From Archegozetes longisetosus (lineage: Eukaryota > Arthropoda > Arachnida > Sarcoptiformes > Trhypochthoniidae), in the NCBI GenBank assembly GCA_018873245.2, contig JAEMBT020000006.1, forward strand, positions 13,610,387 through 13,674,386: 64,000 bases of DNA. Direction: 5' to 3'. This document shows positions 43,701 through 57,141 of the stretch, one piece after another. The first letter of the stretch is position 1. Each line of letters starts with the position of its first letter. Position numbers and translations under genes: made by a program. The notes below the pieces were generated by a model. It worked only from the letters and a program-made list of their open reading frames with translations. It had not been told where the DNA came from and did no database searches.

Positions 43701-45239
43701 AGTTGACGATCTGTTGGACATGAGTGCAAAAAAGTTGTCTCATGAAACAGAGTTTCATATTTACATATTAGGCAAATGAGAGACTGCGAATTTGAAGGAA
43801 TTAAAACAACGCAGATGGAGAAAAGAGTTGCTAATTGAGCATTACATGAAACCTGGAACATAAACATTGATGGAAGTGTCGCTGACCGCGAGAAGCAAAG
43901 GTCACAAACTAATGTTCACAAAAGTCATGCCGACTACTGAATCGTCGACTATTCTACACTCAAGACTAAGCTTATTTGATTCTTCTCTCGCAAATATAAA
44001 TAAGTTTATTTCCTTAACTTCTTTTCATTTACAGTTTTATTCTTTTAACTTTTTGCTTGCAAATGAAAAAGTTTTTAATGAATAAATCAATTTTATGGTT
44101 TCATTTTCAAGTTAAAGAAACATCTGCTTAATTAAACATTTGCAGTTTTGAAACTAACCATTGATTCAAAATTTTTTAGCAAAAAATTATGTAATAAATG
44201 AATGTGTGCTCATTGTATTGCTATAATTTGTTTTACACATGCAGTCATACATGAAGATTGCATTTTGAAAGAAAATCTTCTTCAAGATTGTGTGATATTT
44301 CGATATGAAGATTATTGCAGGCGGCGATTCAATTGTGTGAATTACTTAAGTATCTGAAGTATTTGATAGGATTGCTTGACTAGCGCATAGAATGAGTAAC
44401 TTAATAACAATTGAGGTATGAAAAGATCATGACATCTCATACCTGAAAGCAGTTCAGATTGAAATAAACAAACCAAATTAACAGTAATAACAAGTTGTTA
44501 GTACAATCTATCAGAATATTCTATTATCAGTCAGAGAATGCCGACTGGTATGAAAATATTTGAAGTGGAAGCTAGAAAAAATTAGACCATCAAAATATTT
44601 TCTATTGGAAATACAAATACAAGTTCTAATTTTTGTCAATTAGTGAATAAATCTTTATTTTTCATTTGTTTTCCATTAAATTAAAATGTATGAGCGACTA
44701 GCTAATACAGAATTTATGAGATATTCTAGTAAATTATGACTCAACAGAATATAAATTGGCACACTTTTTACTAAATCCATTATTATGCTTGAAATCATAA
44801 GGGTTTTAATCAAAACTGACTTATTCAGAACAAGATTTGATTGAAACATTGGATTTTGGGAATAAGTCTAGTTTGGGAATAGTCTGATTTTGTAACTGAA
44901 TGCATAAAATTGTATAACAGAAAAGCATAACTATTTCTAATAGAAAACATCTCGTACTTATTCCTAATACTAACAGACAATACAGTGGAAAAAATGACTT
45001 AACAATAGATTCCTATTGATGCAAACACTTTATAAGAATATATTATTTCATGTATTTGATTAAGAAGAGTATATTTGTAGTGACTGTACTTAAAGTTTGA
45101 AAACACAATAGATAGTAGTTTTGCAATCACTTGCAAGCCTTGATATCGCGTGTGCCAGTTCTCAACTAAATAGAAAATGCATTTTTCTCCAATAATTTTT
45201 ATTCATATTTCATCCTGAGCCCAAATTTTTCATAGTTTC
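40717..45239. other. Gene desert, AT-rich, middle part
   Basis: Only short open frames without recognisable domains. No repeat with defined ends was seen. Confidence 0.45.
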
Positions 45240-45720
45240 TTGTTTGGCATGTGATGATCACAAATATGCGAAAAGTATTTTATTTCAATCAATGCCTGCT
45301 ATAGTGTATTGCCTGAGCCTTTGCGGTCTGTATTCGCGCATTTCTGGTAGTCCTGTCATTATAAGAGGCCACCGACAAGGCATTACTAGTCCAAACCGCT
45401 GTGAAATTAATTCTCATCATAATTATCACCTTTCGTGCAATGGCCCATCATATACACATCAATCTAATGCCGGAGTTTTGTGGCATCGCTTCATAAAAAA
45501 AGGAGAGCGAGAGAGAAACAGAGAATTGCATGAGAAAACTAACTTTTATCTATGGAAACTAACTTCAGAACTTTGCTTGTGTTTTCTAGCACGCAATCAG
45601 CGATAAGCGTGAGATTGACGCCAATAAATATGAATTGATGCTCACACCGATTGGTCACTTATGACAATATACACTTGAATAGCATGAATAATTAGCCATC
45701 AATTTGCCTATTTTTAGTCT
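45240..45720. promoter_or_regulatory. Less AT-rich island in the Pax3/7 3' desert, candidate enhancer
   Basis: It is visibly richer in G+C than its flanks, non-repetitive, and open for 120 codons on the plus strand only from a TTG, without any domain. Its location in a long gene-free flank of a developmental gene makes regulatory sequence a reasonable guess; nothing in the sequence proves it. Confidence 0.25.
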
Positions 45721-48519
45721 ATAGCTGTCCGATGAGTTAATACGTGCTGCGATTCGTTCTAAATACTGATATAGTGTTTAATGGAATATTTATATTAATG
45801 TCAATTTCTTAATATCAAATAATAGCTTTGCACCAAACAAATGGTTTTGATTGAGGAAAATTCGTTACAAATAGAATAGCTTTAATCAGCACTCTTTCTA
45901 ACAAGACATCATGATTAATATTCTGATTGAAACAAATTTACAAAGTTAGAAAATTTGCCAACTTTTAGAACGCAGAGTGAGCATAAAATGCACATAAAAT
46001 CAGAATTTGAATTAATGGAGACAAAATTTTTCACAATGTTTTCCTCGAGTTCTGAAATCTATCTGCAGATTATTGTATGCTACAATTATACGGTTGAGAT
46101 TTCATTGATAATAGTAATAATAAAATGACTGTAACTTTAAAACAATGAAGGATTGATAGAGTAGTCGTCAGCAAAACTATTTCAAATTGATGTGCGTATC
46201 GAAACTCTCAAGTAATGGCATTATTTGTGTGAATTTATTACATCATGTTTTGTCATTCACAACTATGGTCATAGATTTGCATAGTTTGACTAGCAGATAA
46301 TTATTTTTGTTGGTGATGACACCTCGCTCAAGTTTTCAACTAAATCTTTAGGTTCAGTTCAAAATATAGGAGATAATTATCAGAATAAGCAATCTTCAAC
46401 TCTCAAACAAGTGGAACAATTACTATTCTAATGTTCAATAATATCAATATATTCTATCATGTTATACTTCAAGCATGTAATTTAACGTTTGAACTTTCTT
46501 CAAATTAAAATTCATTGCATTTTCAGAGGAAAGTAGTGGTTAAATGTTTGTCATGAACTCAAACAAAAGTTTGCATTTGAACGATTCAATTTCAATTGAT
46601 TGGCCAGTTTTTAACTAAAACAAAGTTCATTATCTAAAAAATGAATTCAACTGAAAAGCCTTCCTGAAAACTTTAACTTAGATTTGTTTCTGCTGGAAAA
46701 GTATACGTAAGAAATAATGAATTTGAAGTAAGACAAGTGTTGTCTTTTAAAATCTGTTTAATTGCGTTATGGCGTGAGAAACAGATACACTAAATGATGT
46801 TCACTCTCGCTATTAGTTGAGAAAATCATAACACGATTATCATCAGACATATCATAAGATATGTTAAATTTGACGTAAAAGGCTAAGAATTGATTTGATA
46901 TTCGCATGATATGACAAATACAAACGTAATTGAATCAAAAATCATACTAAATGTGGTTTAAGCATTTATTCATTTAGTGGTCTAACAGTTTAAAAGTTCA
47001 AAGTTTATTATAATTAGCATTCAAATTGAATATAAATGCAAATTAAAACCAAATCATTTTTACAATAGAAGCATCTTTACTCAAAACATATCTATCGCTA
47101 AACAATAAGTCTCGATTTGACCACAAATGTAACGTAAAGAATGCTATTAAACAAGTTTTTTACTTATGTGACACTTTGCCAGAGAAAAAAGTAAATTAAA
47201 CCTTGAAATCAGGATGATTTGCAATAATTTAGGTCTGATTTCTCAATAAATAAAGATTTTCTGCCTCTTAAATTAATGTGTTCTCATGTTGATAAAATCC
47301 TGATCTCATGTTTGTTTATTTTGATTTCTTATGTTATTTTCATGTTATGTACTAATAAACAATACATTGAAAAATACTTAAAAGCGATAAATTATTTCTT
47401 ATCACAAAAGTCTATTTTAGAAACTTTTTTTCCAGGAAAATGTATTTCACTGTTTCCTCGTCTATAACTTTTTTTTATCAGAGCACACGTAACATATGTT
47501 ATAACATAAAATAATGCAATTAGGTCTATGAAATGTGTATGCGAGTAAATAAGGATCTAAATTTTGCGACTATTTGTTACTGACTTTCTAAAAGTCTACT
47601 AACATAAACTATTTCCAACAGATTCAAATAAGTGCTATCATTTTTGAGGACATTGTTCTTAATAATAAATGAAAGTTTGGACAAAAAACAGCTGAGATTT
47701 CAATTAAGAGAAAGTTTCGAAACGTAGTTTCCATTTTGCCGAAGAAAATGATTTAACAATTAATAGGAATATACCTTTGAGTAAGATTTAACAATAAATA
47801 GGAATGAAATAGGAAATATCCAGCAGTGGTGGAAGAAGAGTAATGCAATAGTTAACTGAATGAGTATAGAGAGCGAATGAAAAGTTACTCCAGAAATGAG
47901 TATTATTGTTGAAACGGGCGGGACGTCTAACATCACTCATTTTCTCACCTAATGCGAAGGCGATCGGATGACATGACCCACAATAGGTTAGCACTTGGAA
48001 AAAACTTTTTCAAATGAAACACTTCGCCCTTTATAACGAAGACCTTTTTGTTTCAATGCAGTATCTCTACCACAACCTGCAAATAAATTCTTTTTCTCAG
48101 TTTAAACTAATGCTTTTTTTATTAGTTGAGTTCGGGGTGGTCTCAGTGAGGATGTTTCATGTGATGCCTGCCATTTGTTGTTGGATGCGATTCACAACTT
48201 TTGTTTATTTCATGTTTATTCCACCCGCAAATATTTATATCCTGGCATTATTTTGCATTATGTAATTCTTTATCTCTTGCGTCAAATTGAATTGTACTTT
48301 TATTTAAATGTAAACCCCGCTTGTTATCTAATGGTAATAATTCTACTTTACAGGTACTAGTAGTAGGTTATTACGTTTAATAGGCTATTAAGATTGCTTC
48401 GTTTTATATGCTACAACTTCAGTATCTTATTGAGTTTGCTTTTGATTGTTTGCTCTACCGTTTTTGTAAAAAGTTGCAACTTATATCCGTTTTTATAGAT
48501 AATCAACAGTACTTTTGTA
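45721..48519. other. Gene desert, AT-rich with a small island near 47880-48200
   Basis: Short frames at 47788-47994 (minus) and 48014-48265 (plus) have no domain. The patch around 47900-48200 is less AT-rich and contains GGGTGGTCTCAG. No mobile element ends were seen. Confidence 0.4.
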
Positions 48520-48770
48520 ATTGTCGCTCACGTGCCAGATCAGTTGAAAAGAAACTGTAAATATTGAGACATTCGATGTAAACTTTAGTTTGAACTTACG
48601 CGACATCGTTAATGAGCGTGATTTGCAACAATACAGTCCGGCAACAAATATTTACTTACCGACAACTAAAGAGACATCGCATCCATTAATAATTATTGTT
48701 GCCACTTTTAGTGGCAAATGCCAACTTATGTTGGGCCTTAATTATCAAATGAAGATTTCATAATTTGACG
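48520..48770. promoter_or_regulatory. Candidate regulatory island with homeodomain-type sites
   Basis: It contains CCATTAATAATTATTGTTGC (TAAT and ATTA core sites next to an ATTGTT SOX-like site), a GTGGCAA/TTGCCAC pair around 48700-48717, and CTTAATTATC. The sequence is complex and non-repetitive. Function is inference only. Confidence 0.25.
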
Positions 48771-50449
48771 TGCCAGTTTGCTTTATTTTAGATTTGCTCA
48801 GGAGAATTTTCAATTTGTACAAAAATGTATAGATCCAATTTTATAAATTTCTTCCTAGGCAAAGGTGATATTTTAGATAAATACGATTTTTATAGTCGAT
48901 AATGGGCTTAACAGGAAAAGAATTATTAAATTACTGCTTGTGCAATGCTAGGATGAAACTTTCTTTTAGTATTATTTTTGCATTGTTAGTTTTAAACTGA
49001 TTTTTTGTCAGGTGTATTTCTGAAAAAAATATTGCTAAGATTTGAATTTTCGATTGCATTTGAGAAAACTGCATAATTGGAAAGAATATATGGTTGAACA
49101 AAGAGGGATAATTCAACTAAATTTGCTATTCGTTAACTCATAAAACTTCCTGTCAGTAATTCAAAACTGAAACACTAATAGAAACATAAGTATCTTTGTG
49201 CAAATTTCGAAATCAACATAATCTATAAGTGGAAGTAATTTATTTTGTGGTTAACACTAGCGATGAGAACTTGTCGACAATGATGATAATAGCGAAGCAT
49301 ATGTAGCAATAATGTAATTACGTACTGACCACAAAACTAGTAATGATGATCGATTAGTGGCCGACATTTTCTTATTGAATTAAATAAAGATAATAATAAC
49401 GTGAATCAATGTATGCACTTCTTTATGTAGCTCTACACGTGAACTACTTGTCCCTATTTTTGAAAGTTTTTCAATTGAGTTATCATAAGGTCTTTTCATT
49501 GATAATGAAAATTTATTATGAGAATTATTGTCAGGAACTAAAGGTGTGGAACGAAGCTTTTACTTGATGGCACTTCAGTTACACTTCTGTGGATCAAATT
49601 TTCAGAATGAAAACTTCCTTTTTTTCTAAACAAGTCATTTGTTTGAGACCAAAGTTTGCCTTGTCAATTCATTCAGTTATTTGTTATGAGAGAGAAACAA
49701 TCGAAACTCTATTCAATAAGATATTGAAAAATTATTTTTCATAAGATATTTAATAGTTAATAATCATTTGTTAGTCACATTTGAGTGATCGGAGTCTCTA
49801 TTTTTGTTTTTGATAGAGAATATGTGTGACTTTTATTGTGATAAAACTCGTTTTTTGCAAACAATAAGGCTTGTTGTGAGCTCTAAAAAAGTCAATTAAA
49901 ACAAGTTGCGCTTCCATTTTAAATTAAAATTATGGTAATTACAATTTTCTAACTCAACATTCAATAAACCAGATTCGAGGCAAGAATGATAAGAACGAAC
50001 AATCGCATCACTTATTGTAGTCATATTTTGTTCTCCCTTTATATTTTGATGATTCTTCATCTTGTCGGGTGGTCTATCTATTCATCAATAGACAATTGCG
50101 ATGCAAAATTGATTTCAATGCTATTTCGGCGCTTGTCATCATTTGCTGAATGCTAATTTACTATTTTAGTTAGCTTGATAATTGCCTAAATTTAGTTTTG
50201 ACATTGCGTAATATTCTTAAGAATAAAATTAGTAAAATTCGATTAAAACTTCATCAGACATTCTGCGATAAACATGTAATAATTGAATAAGTTATTCGCT
50301 AAGTAAACCTTCAATTAACTTCATCTCAATTTCAGATATAAAGAAAAATTATTCATAAAAGCATAGTTTTAATGCATATCAATCTTGAAAAGTAAGAATC
50401 GTTTAGATCCATAGCCTTAAATATGAGTTGAATATCTTTTTTTTCTTTT
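48771..50449. other. Gene desert, AT-rich
   Basis: Nothing recognised apart from ordinary AT-rich sequence. Confidence 0.45.
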
Positions 50450-50900
50450 GTCGGTTTGCCCCCAAACACCTAAACACGCGAAAAACATAAGGAACTAAAT
50501 TTATTTCAATTGCTTTACTGTATTTTTTCGTAACTTTAACAAAAGGCGAGCATCAATCCAATCAATTTTTCATAGCAAATTCGGTCAGGCAATGGTGGGC
50601 TGTATTTCTCATTTCTTGTTCACTTTAGGAGTCACACAATTCAGATATAATACGCTTGATTTTCGCCGACTACGCAAATTTAGAGAAACGCGTTTTAGTT
50701 TCACTTTATTTTCTCCCCATTTTCTTCAGGTGTGTTTTCGCCTATTGTCAGTCTCTATATTTTTTCTGAAGGGGAGACCAAAGCCGAACCGACTCACCAG
50801 GAGATCGAATGTACGTATAAGAGCCAAACGCTCTTCGGAATCACTGACGATGGCCTCAAATGCGGTATATATCGTATATACTAAACCCTCTGAGTTTTAG
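50450..50900. promoter_or_regulatory. Less AT-rich island, candidate regulatory or cryptic exon
   Basis: Complex sequence with a 102-codon plus-strand frame starting at 50592 (ATG). The predicted peptide is basic and lacks any recognisable domain; its composition does not look protein-like. A regulatory role or an unknown non-coding transcript is as likely. Confidence 0.2.
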
Positions 50901-53900
50901 GAATCCCTACTGTTTGCGAAGTGAAGCCTAGAGGTGCTAATATTAATATATTTTATGCTAATTATAACTAACACTTGACATGTTAGGGGAATCATTGACA
51001 TGGATTGCTGGCAATTGATTTACGTGTTTTACATTGTAAGCCCCAGTCGTGTTCCCCCTTCGCTATTTCTAACTGTGAGAAAATGTTTAGTTAGAAAATC
51101 CTTTTCCATATTTTCTTTTTTATTCTGCAACAAAAATGTTCATTTATTAAAGTAAATTTCATAATGAGTGAAAAACATCGAATACAAACACAGATTAGAA
51201 GAAAATATATCGTTTAGACTGTTTGTCAAATTTCATATTTTTCTTCGAGCAATCAAATGGCTTTGGGCTGATCTTAAGTAATTAATATTAAGCACACAAA
51301 AACTCGAGCAATATTGACTAGGCCTTGGATGGAACCCAGGCTCTCTATGAACTCATAAAAGTTAGCTGAAAGTTGAAAAGTTTTAGATTTGAAAAACTCT
51401 CACCTAAAGTATAATGAGTGAAATGAAACCTTTTAAAATAGACTGAAAGATAAGAGCTCTATTCGAGCAGATACTAGAAGAGCTTACGCTCACCTTCACT
51501 TGTGTGTAGGTTTAATCGGACGACACAAGTGGTCTCTAACTACTAGTTTTTATAGCAGTTGTTGAGTGCTAATGATTTAAAGCTAGACATTTAAGAGTAT
51601 TAGGCTTTGAAATAAAATCTATTGAACAATTTTTTTATTTAACCCATTCATCATTCAGTGAAACAGTTGGCATTATTTCAGCCAAATATATATTCAATTT
51701 TCGAATTCATGAATAAGCCTAAGGTTTAGTTACTTTATTTGTCTCATTATATTGAATCGCGTCGCTGAATATAATAAGATTTAATGCGTTCGTGAGCGGG
51801 CTTCGGATCACTTTAATAATGAGACTCGAACTGTACTTATAGTTTAAAAAATACAAGTGTCGTACTGAAAGTAAGTATAGAATGCATGCCATGAGTCGGA
51901 TGTGTTTCTAATGCATTCAAGTGCTACCTGGCTCTCAATGAAGTTTGACGTTTCGTATAACCAATTCTATGGCGCGAATCTTATTTCACAATTCAATTTT
52001 GTACAGTTCTGTACAGTTCAACTATAATATAGGCCTTTTGAAAATGATAATCATGACCACACACGAGGACTAACTGCCTCTTACTTATTTCTGATGCCTC
52101 TTAAAAAGACGAATGTGTCTTTAGAACCTGAAAGGAGTTTAAGAGGTCGTGTTTTATGCTTGTTTCAAGTTTTAATTATTTATTATTTGACTAATAAAAT
52201 GCATTTCTCTTAATTAACTTCAGGTCTTAATTATGAAATTAAAACTTAATTTATGTGGATTTTATCTAAGAAAAATTATTTTCGATAATTCAATTAGAGA
52301 ATAGTCATTAATCTAAAGACAAGTGAATAGCGAATAAACCATACTAAGAGAAAATACTTGTCATAAACATGAATTCATTAAAATTTGTTTGATGATATTT
52401 CTTACGATTTCATATTTCTTCTTACAAAACTATTTTATTACTGCACTTCCTAAGCTATAATCAAATCGACTGTTTTTTAACAATTTACCTCAGTCTATCT
52501 GTCAGTCTTGGACAGAGTATCTCTCTCTCTCTCTCTCTCTCTGCAGTGATTTTCTGCCTAGGGCTAAACAGTGGCACACAATCTGTGGTGTAAGTCTTTG
52601 TAAGTCTTTTAAATAGCTAATAAAAAGTATAATACTTCAGAATTTTTATTGAAGGCATTTTGTTATCCTTATCGTATCGCTTAAATGGTTTAAAACATTT
52701 AGATATTCCGTGATTTCCAAACTATACTTTATGTGCTTCACATCTCAACAAGAAATCTAAATGTATTATTGGAGTATGGCTTAGCTGATGAGCCCAAGAC
52801 GAATCGTTCAAAGCATGTGGTCTCACTTTGTTATACCACAATTTTATGCATTTACTCTTACTCTACCTCTAGTCCCAAACTATACTTTTATTTTCATTTT
52901 CAAACTAAAACAGTAATCAATCGCATACATTTGAGGTACACAAAACATGCCCCCATTTCATGCAATCGATTGTATTGCTATAAAACAGATAATGTAATAT
53001 ATGTTTAGTTTGACTTAATGTCCAAATTGGGTGGCCTTTGGGTTTTCTTGTAATCTTCGCCAACTTCTCGTCTCATACACTTCCGGACTACTCTCATAGA
53101 CATATAAATCGAGCAAATGTTTCAGATCTTGATCAACTGATTTAATTTACTTTCATAGTGAATGTCATGGTTATAGTTAGTTCTCCAGCTAATCTCTATA
53201 TAATGTGCCACTTCGTATGCAATTCACTCAAACACATTTGCAGCTAAAGCGACTAATTTACTCTATATGTGCATTCTTTGTCTCATATTTAGATGTTTAA
53301 GTGAGATTCGAGACTATTTTGTCCAAATATTTGATATTTATTAGCACTAGAAATAAGTTTGAAAAGTTATTGAATTGAAAAATAAAAATAAATCTATTTT
53401 ATCATACTCTCAACTTTTCTGTGCTCGTTCTCATATCACTATATTTTGTGTGCACTAAATATGATCTAAAAAGTTTCTTATTCCTAACATTTGATTTGGG
53501 AGGTTAGTATTATTTTTTATACGGGCATTATTTTTGTCTCGTAACAATAGTTTCCATACCTTTAATTTATAAGCCGGTAGTAATTGCATAGATATATGAT
53601 TATTGGATGGCAACAAATTCTCTCCCTTTTATTCTATTCTCTTAAAGTGTATTAGAATATTTTGGTTCACTTTTTAAATTATTAACATTTGCCAATTGCT
53701 ATATTGTCAATCATTGACTTCAATTGCTATTGTCAAGCAATAGCACGACTACTTGAAGGTCGCAATTTGAACCTGACTAACTAGAGAACAATGTAACGTC
53801 AAATATTATCCAGAGACGATCGCTTCCAAATGAATTTGTTGCAATAGTTTAGTTTGCAATGAAAGAACTTTTCAATTAGTTCGATTAACTATTCTGAGTT

Positions 53901-54660
53901 GAAATACCGTAATAGTAAGCGTCTTTTGAGAAATAATTATTATGTTGTTCACTTAAAATTGCTTCTAAACTTTATTTATAACACATAAATAAAAAGGCTA
54001 TAAAAAAGGCAATTAAGTGGAATAGAGTAATGTTTCGTTTAATTGCTCGGATAGTTTTTTCTATAATTTCAAAGTTTTTATATATATTTCATGATTATCT
54101 TTATGTTTTATTTTTTAGCAATCATTTTCATCATTATTATCTAAAATGGCTCTAATTTATACCAACAGTGATTGAGTTCTTGTTGCAAATAAATTTTCGC
54201 TTAATTTTCGACCTCCAAAACAGTTTGTACTCTAAATTACATTTAAAGTGATCTTATCGTTACTGATGGCAGGTTGAGAAGTACAAGAGAGAGTACTATA
54301 TTTGACAATAACTCACAGCACTAAGCAATTGTTAACTTTAATAATAAGAAAAGGGAGCGAGAACTTGAAAGTCAGAGCAAAACCTACTGATGGAATACTT
54401 CTTACAAGAGATACCATAAGTGACAGCAGCCACACAACAATATTATAGGCAACGTCAAATTAATTTTGCCACAAATAACAAGTTTTCATTTTAAACTTTA
54501 GACAGCTTTTCACCTTTTCCTATGTCTACCCTTCACTCCATACTCAACAAATATGTGCAAAAGTGCATACAATCTAGTAGTGCGGCCTTTCTTATAAAGC
54601 TAAAAAAGTATTGCTTCAAATACAACAACAAAATAAGAGAGAGAAACAGAGAGAGAGAGA
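50901..54660. other. Gene desert with a (TC)n microsatellite and mixed composition
   Basis: A (CT)n tract lies at 52521-52542. A less AT-rich patch occurs around 52720-53110. A GAGAGA-rich patch lies at 54636-54660. No gene was recognised. Confidence 0.4.
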
Positions 54661-55330
54661 ATATAAATTAAAGCTGATCAAAGTTGAACTGCAAAAAGCC
54701 ACACATGAGGAAAGATCATCGGCATCTTTTGCGATGATGCCCTTTCATTGTTTTCAAGGCGTGTAACGACGAGCCCGCGGGACGGACAGCACCAAAACAA
54801 GACTGACTTAAAGAATGAACCACCGCATCGATGATGAACGCAAGCTTTTAACTGTTGTATGCAATCGGTGAACAAGTCATACATATAAGAATGTATGCAT
54901 AGCATAGGTATATATCGCCTCAAATAAAAAGCAATCTTTTTGGGCTTTTTTGTGTATGTGATCGCGTGAGGCAACTGTTAACGCAAATGTCACGAAATTG
55001 TATGGCAAATTTGGCTCTCAAACAAGCCGAGAGGCCAAACGTCGGCGTTTATTAGTTTGTGTTACAAACTCGGTTGGCACACATCAAACTCTACTCTCCA
55101 CAAACAATGGCCAAAGCGAGAAATGTGGCAGTAAATTAGCTAAATCGATAATCACACCTATTCTATTATTAATTGTATAATTGCCACTCAAACCTCACTC
55201 TAAAAGCCTCTAAACCCTAAAAATTCTAAAGCCCAGGTGGGCCCCAATTAGCATTTCGCTACCGACTAATCTATATTTCAAATCAAATCTTTCTTTCCTC
55301 TCGATTCCTTCGATATGACCACAAATGTTT
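54661..55330. promoter_or_regulatory. Prominent less AT-rich island, candidate enhancer of Pax3/7
   Basis: The longest complex, non-repetitive and comparatively G+C-rich block in the desert, about 1.8 kb beyond the Pax3/7 stop codon. It includes a TCF-like GATCAAAG (near 54676), a SOX-like CATTGTTTT (54747) and CGGGACGG. Short frames on both strands have no domain. An enhancer or a non-coding transcript is possible; comparison with relatives would decide. Confidence 0.3.
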
Positions 55331-57141
55331 GCGTGAGTTTTATTATGTATACAATGAAAGCGTGAATCACTTTTTATTACTATTATTTATTCGCAAAACT
55401 ACATATAAATACATATTTTTTATGCCAAAAATCATATGAATTGTAAATTAAATATGTTATTATGTCATGTAATTATGTTATTCAATTTCGAAACTTTTTT
55501 CTTCTTATTGCTTATTGGCAGTGAATAAATTCTCTAATCAAAAACTAAGCGCTATTCAAATTATCAAAACAGATTTCATTTTATTTCATTTCTAAGGCTT
55601 TCAATTCTTAATTAAGGCATTTCATTTCATTAAAAAAATATGGAGACTGCATGTCCTGTTCTATACCTTATCCGATTCGACGCCTCTCAGCATAAAAGTC
55701 AAATGTTTTATTGAATTTTTATTTTCATAAAGTGACTATAGAGTCAAGTATTTTCTATAGAAAATAATCGTACATTATCTCCAATAAAATAAAGCTAAAC
55801 TTTTTCACACACATGACGTAATGAAAATGAAGATGTGTTGAGCATAGGATTTTGTTTCTAATTCAAGAATTAGTCGCATTAGTTGCTAATTATAAACTAA
55901 GAAATTTGTGCGCTCAACAGATCGACGGCGTGTTGAGCACTGAATACTAAATTAGTTAAAGGGCTGGTATGCGAAATGAAATTAAGAATCTATTTTGCAT
56001 ACACTCATAATCAATTATTGTCAGAGAGACAGCCAAATGAATGCCGAGGTCGACAATGAATAATAAGTTAACCACAAGTTTGAAAATGGTTTTCAAAAAC
56101 ATTAATTACGTTGCCGTACAATATTTAACACTAATTAAAGTCTCAGATTTGTTCATTTAATTGCTCTAACATTTTAGCTTTTATTTCAGTAGTTATTTTC
56201 AGATATCTATTTTACAAGATATAAATACAGATTATTTTTATCGAAATTAATGTTGTGTTCAATTTGAAAATCTACATTTTCACCATTCTAATTATTATTA
56301 ATCGAGTTATTCTTTAATTAAACTTAACATAATATTGTTGGATTTAAATTGTTTATTTACTTGTTTCCAATTATGAACTAAATTTCTTATAAATAACTTA
56401 ATTTGTTTACGTTAAATTATAATTCAGTGTTAGTTTAGCTTCAAATTATCTGTTTATTTAATAAACAAGTTCGCATAGCTTAATTCAATTTTAGTCATGT
56501 AAACTAAATTTTTATGGTTCCCAAAAAGATTTTTTCATTCATATCAATTGTGATATAAGTTAAACGGTATTTGAGTCTTTAAATAGTATTCAAATCAATT
56601 TATAATTGACATGAAATATGTGCGCACTTTGCAATCTTTAAAAATCAAAAAATCAAATCATTACCATAATTGAATGAACGAGAAAAGTCTTATTGGGGTT
56701 AGGTCTTCAAAATGAACAAATATCTAAACAATTTTTCGACAAAAGATTAATTTTATGATTTTAGTCCGAACTAAAGCATAGCATTTATTTTACAAAATCG
56801 GTTTCTAGTTATAAAATTGTTGAATATATCTCGATATAACTGGTCAAAGTTAGTAATCCTTATTTACAATGATTGCTTTATTGCAAAATCTAAAGCATTG
56901 GTTACTTTTTGGTTTGAATTGTTGTGATTTAAGTCCAAGTATTAATTTATAATTATAGTGATAGAACTTAATCGACAAATTGTAACAAAGATTTGATTCA
57001 ATTTTCAATGCTATAATAATTAACTTAATAGCGTTTGTACTGTTCATATTTAACTAATTATTACAATAAGCCAACAAAATAATGAATAGTATATAATGAC
57101 AGATATAATAGAACATACGATATGATCAAATGAGTCGATTC
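55331..57141. other. AT-rich 3' flank of Pax3/7
   Basis: Expected to hold the 3' untranslated region. Minus-strand AATAAA occurs near 56783; which signal is used cannot be told. Confidence 0.4.

Noticed and set aside
45244-45606. 120-codon plus-strand open frame
   Set aside because: Begins at TTG, has no domain, and sits in a less AT-rich island where long frames arise more easily.
50592-50900. 102-codon plus-strand open frame
   Set aside because: No domain and un-protein-like composition; kept only as a regulatory-island candidate.
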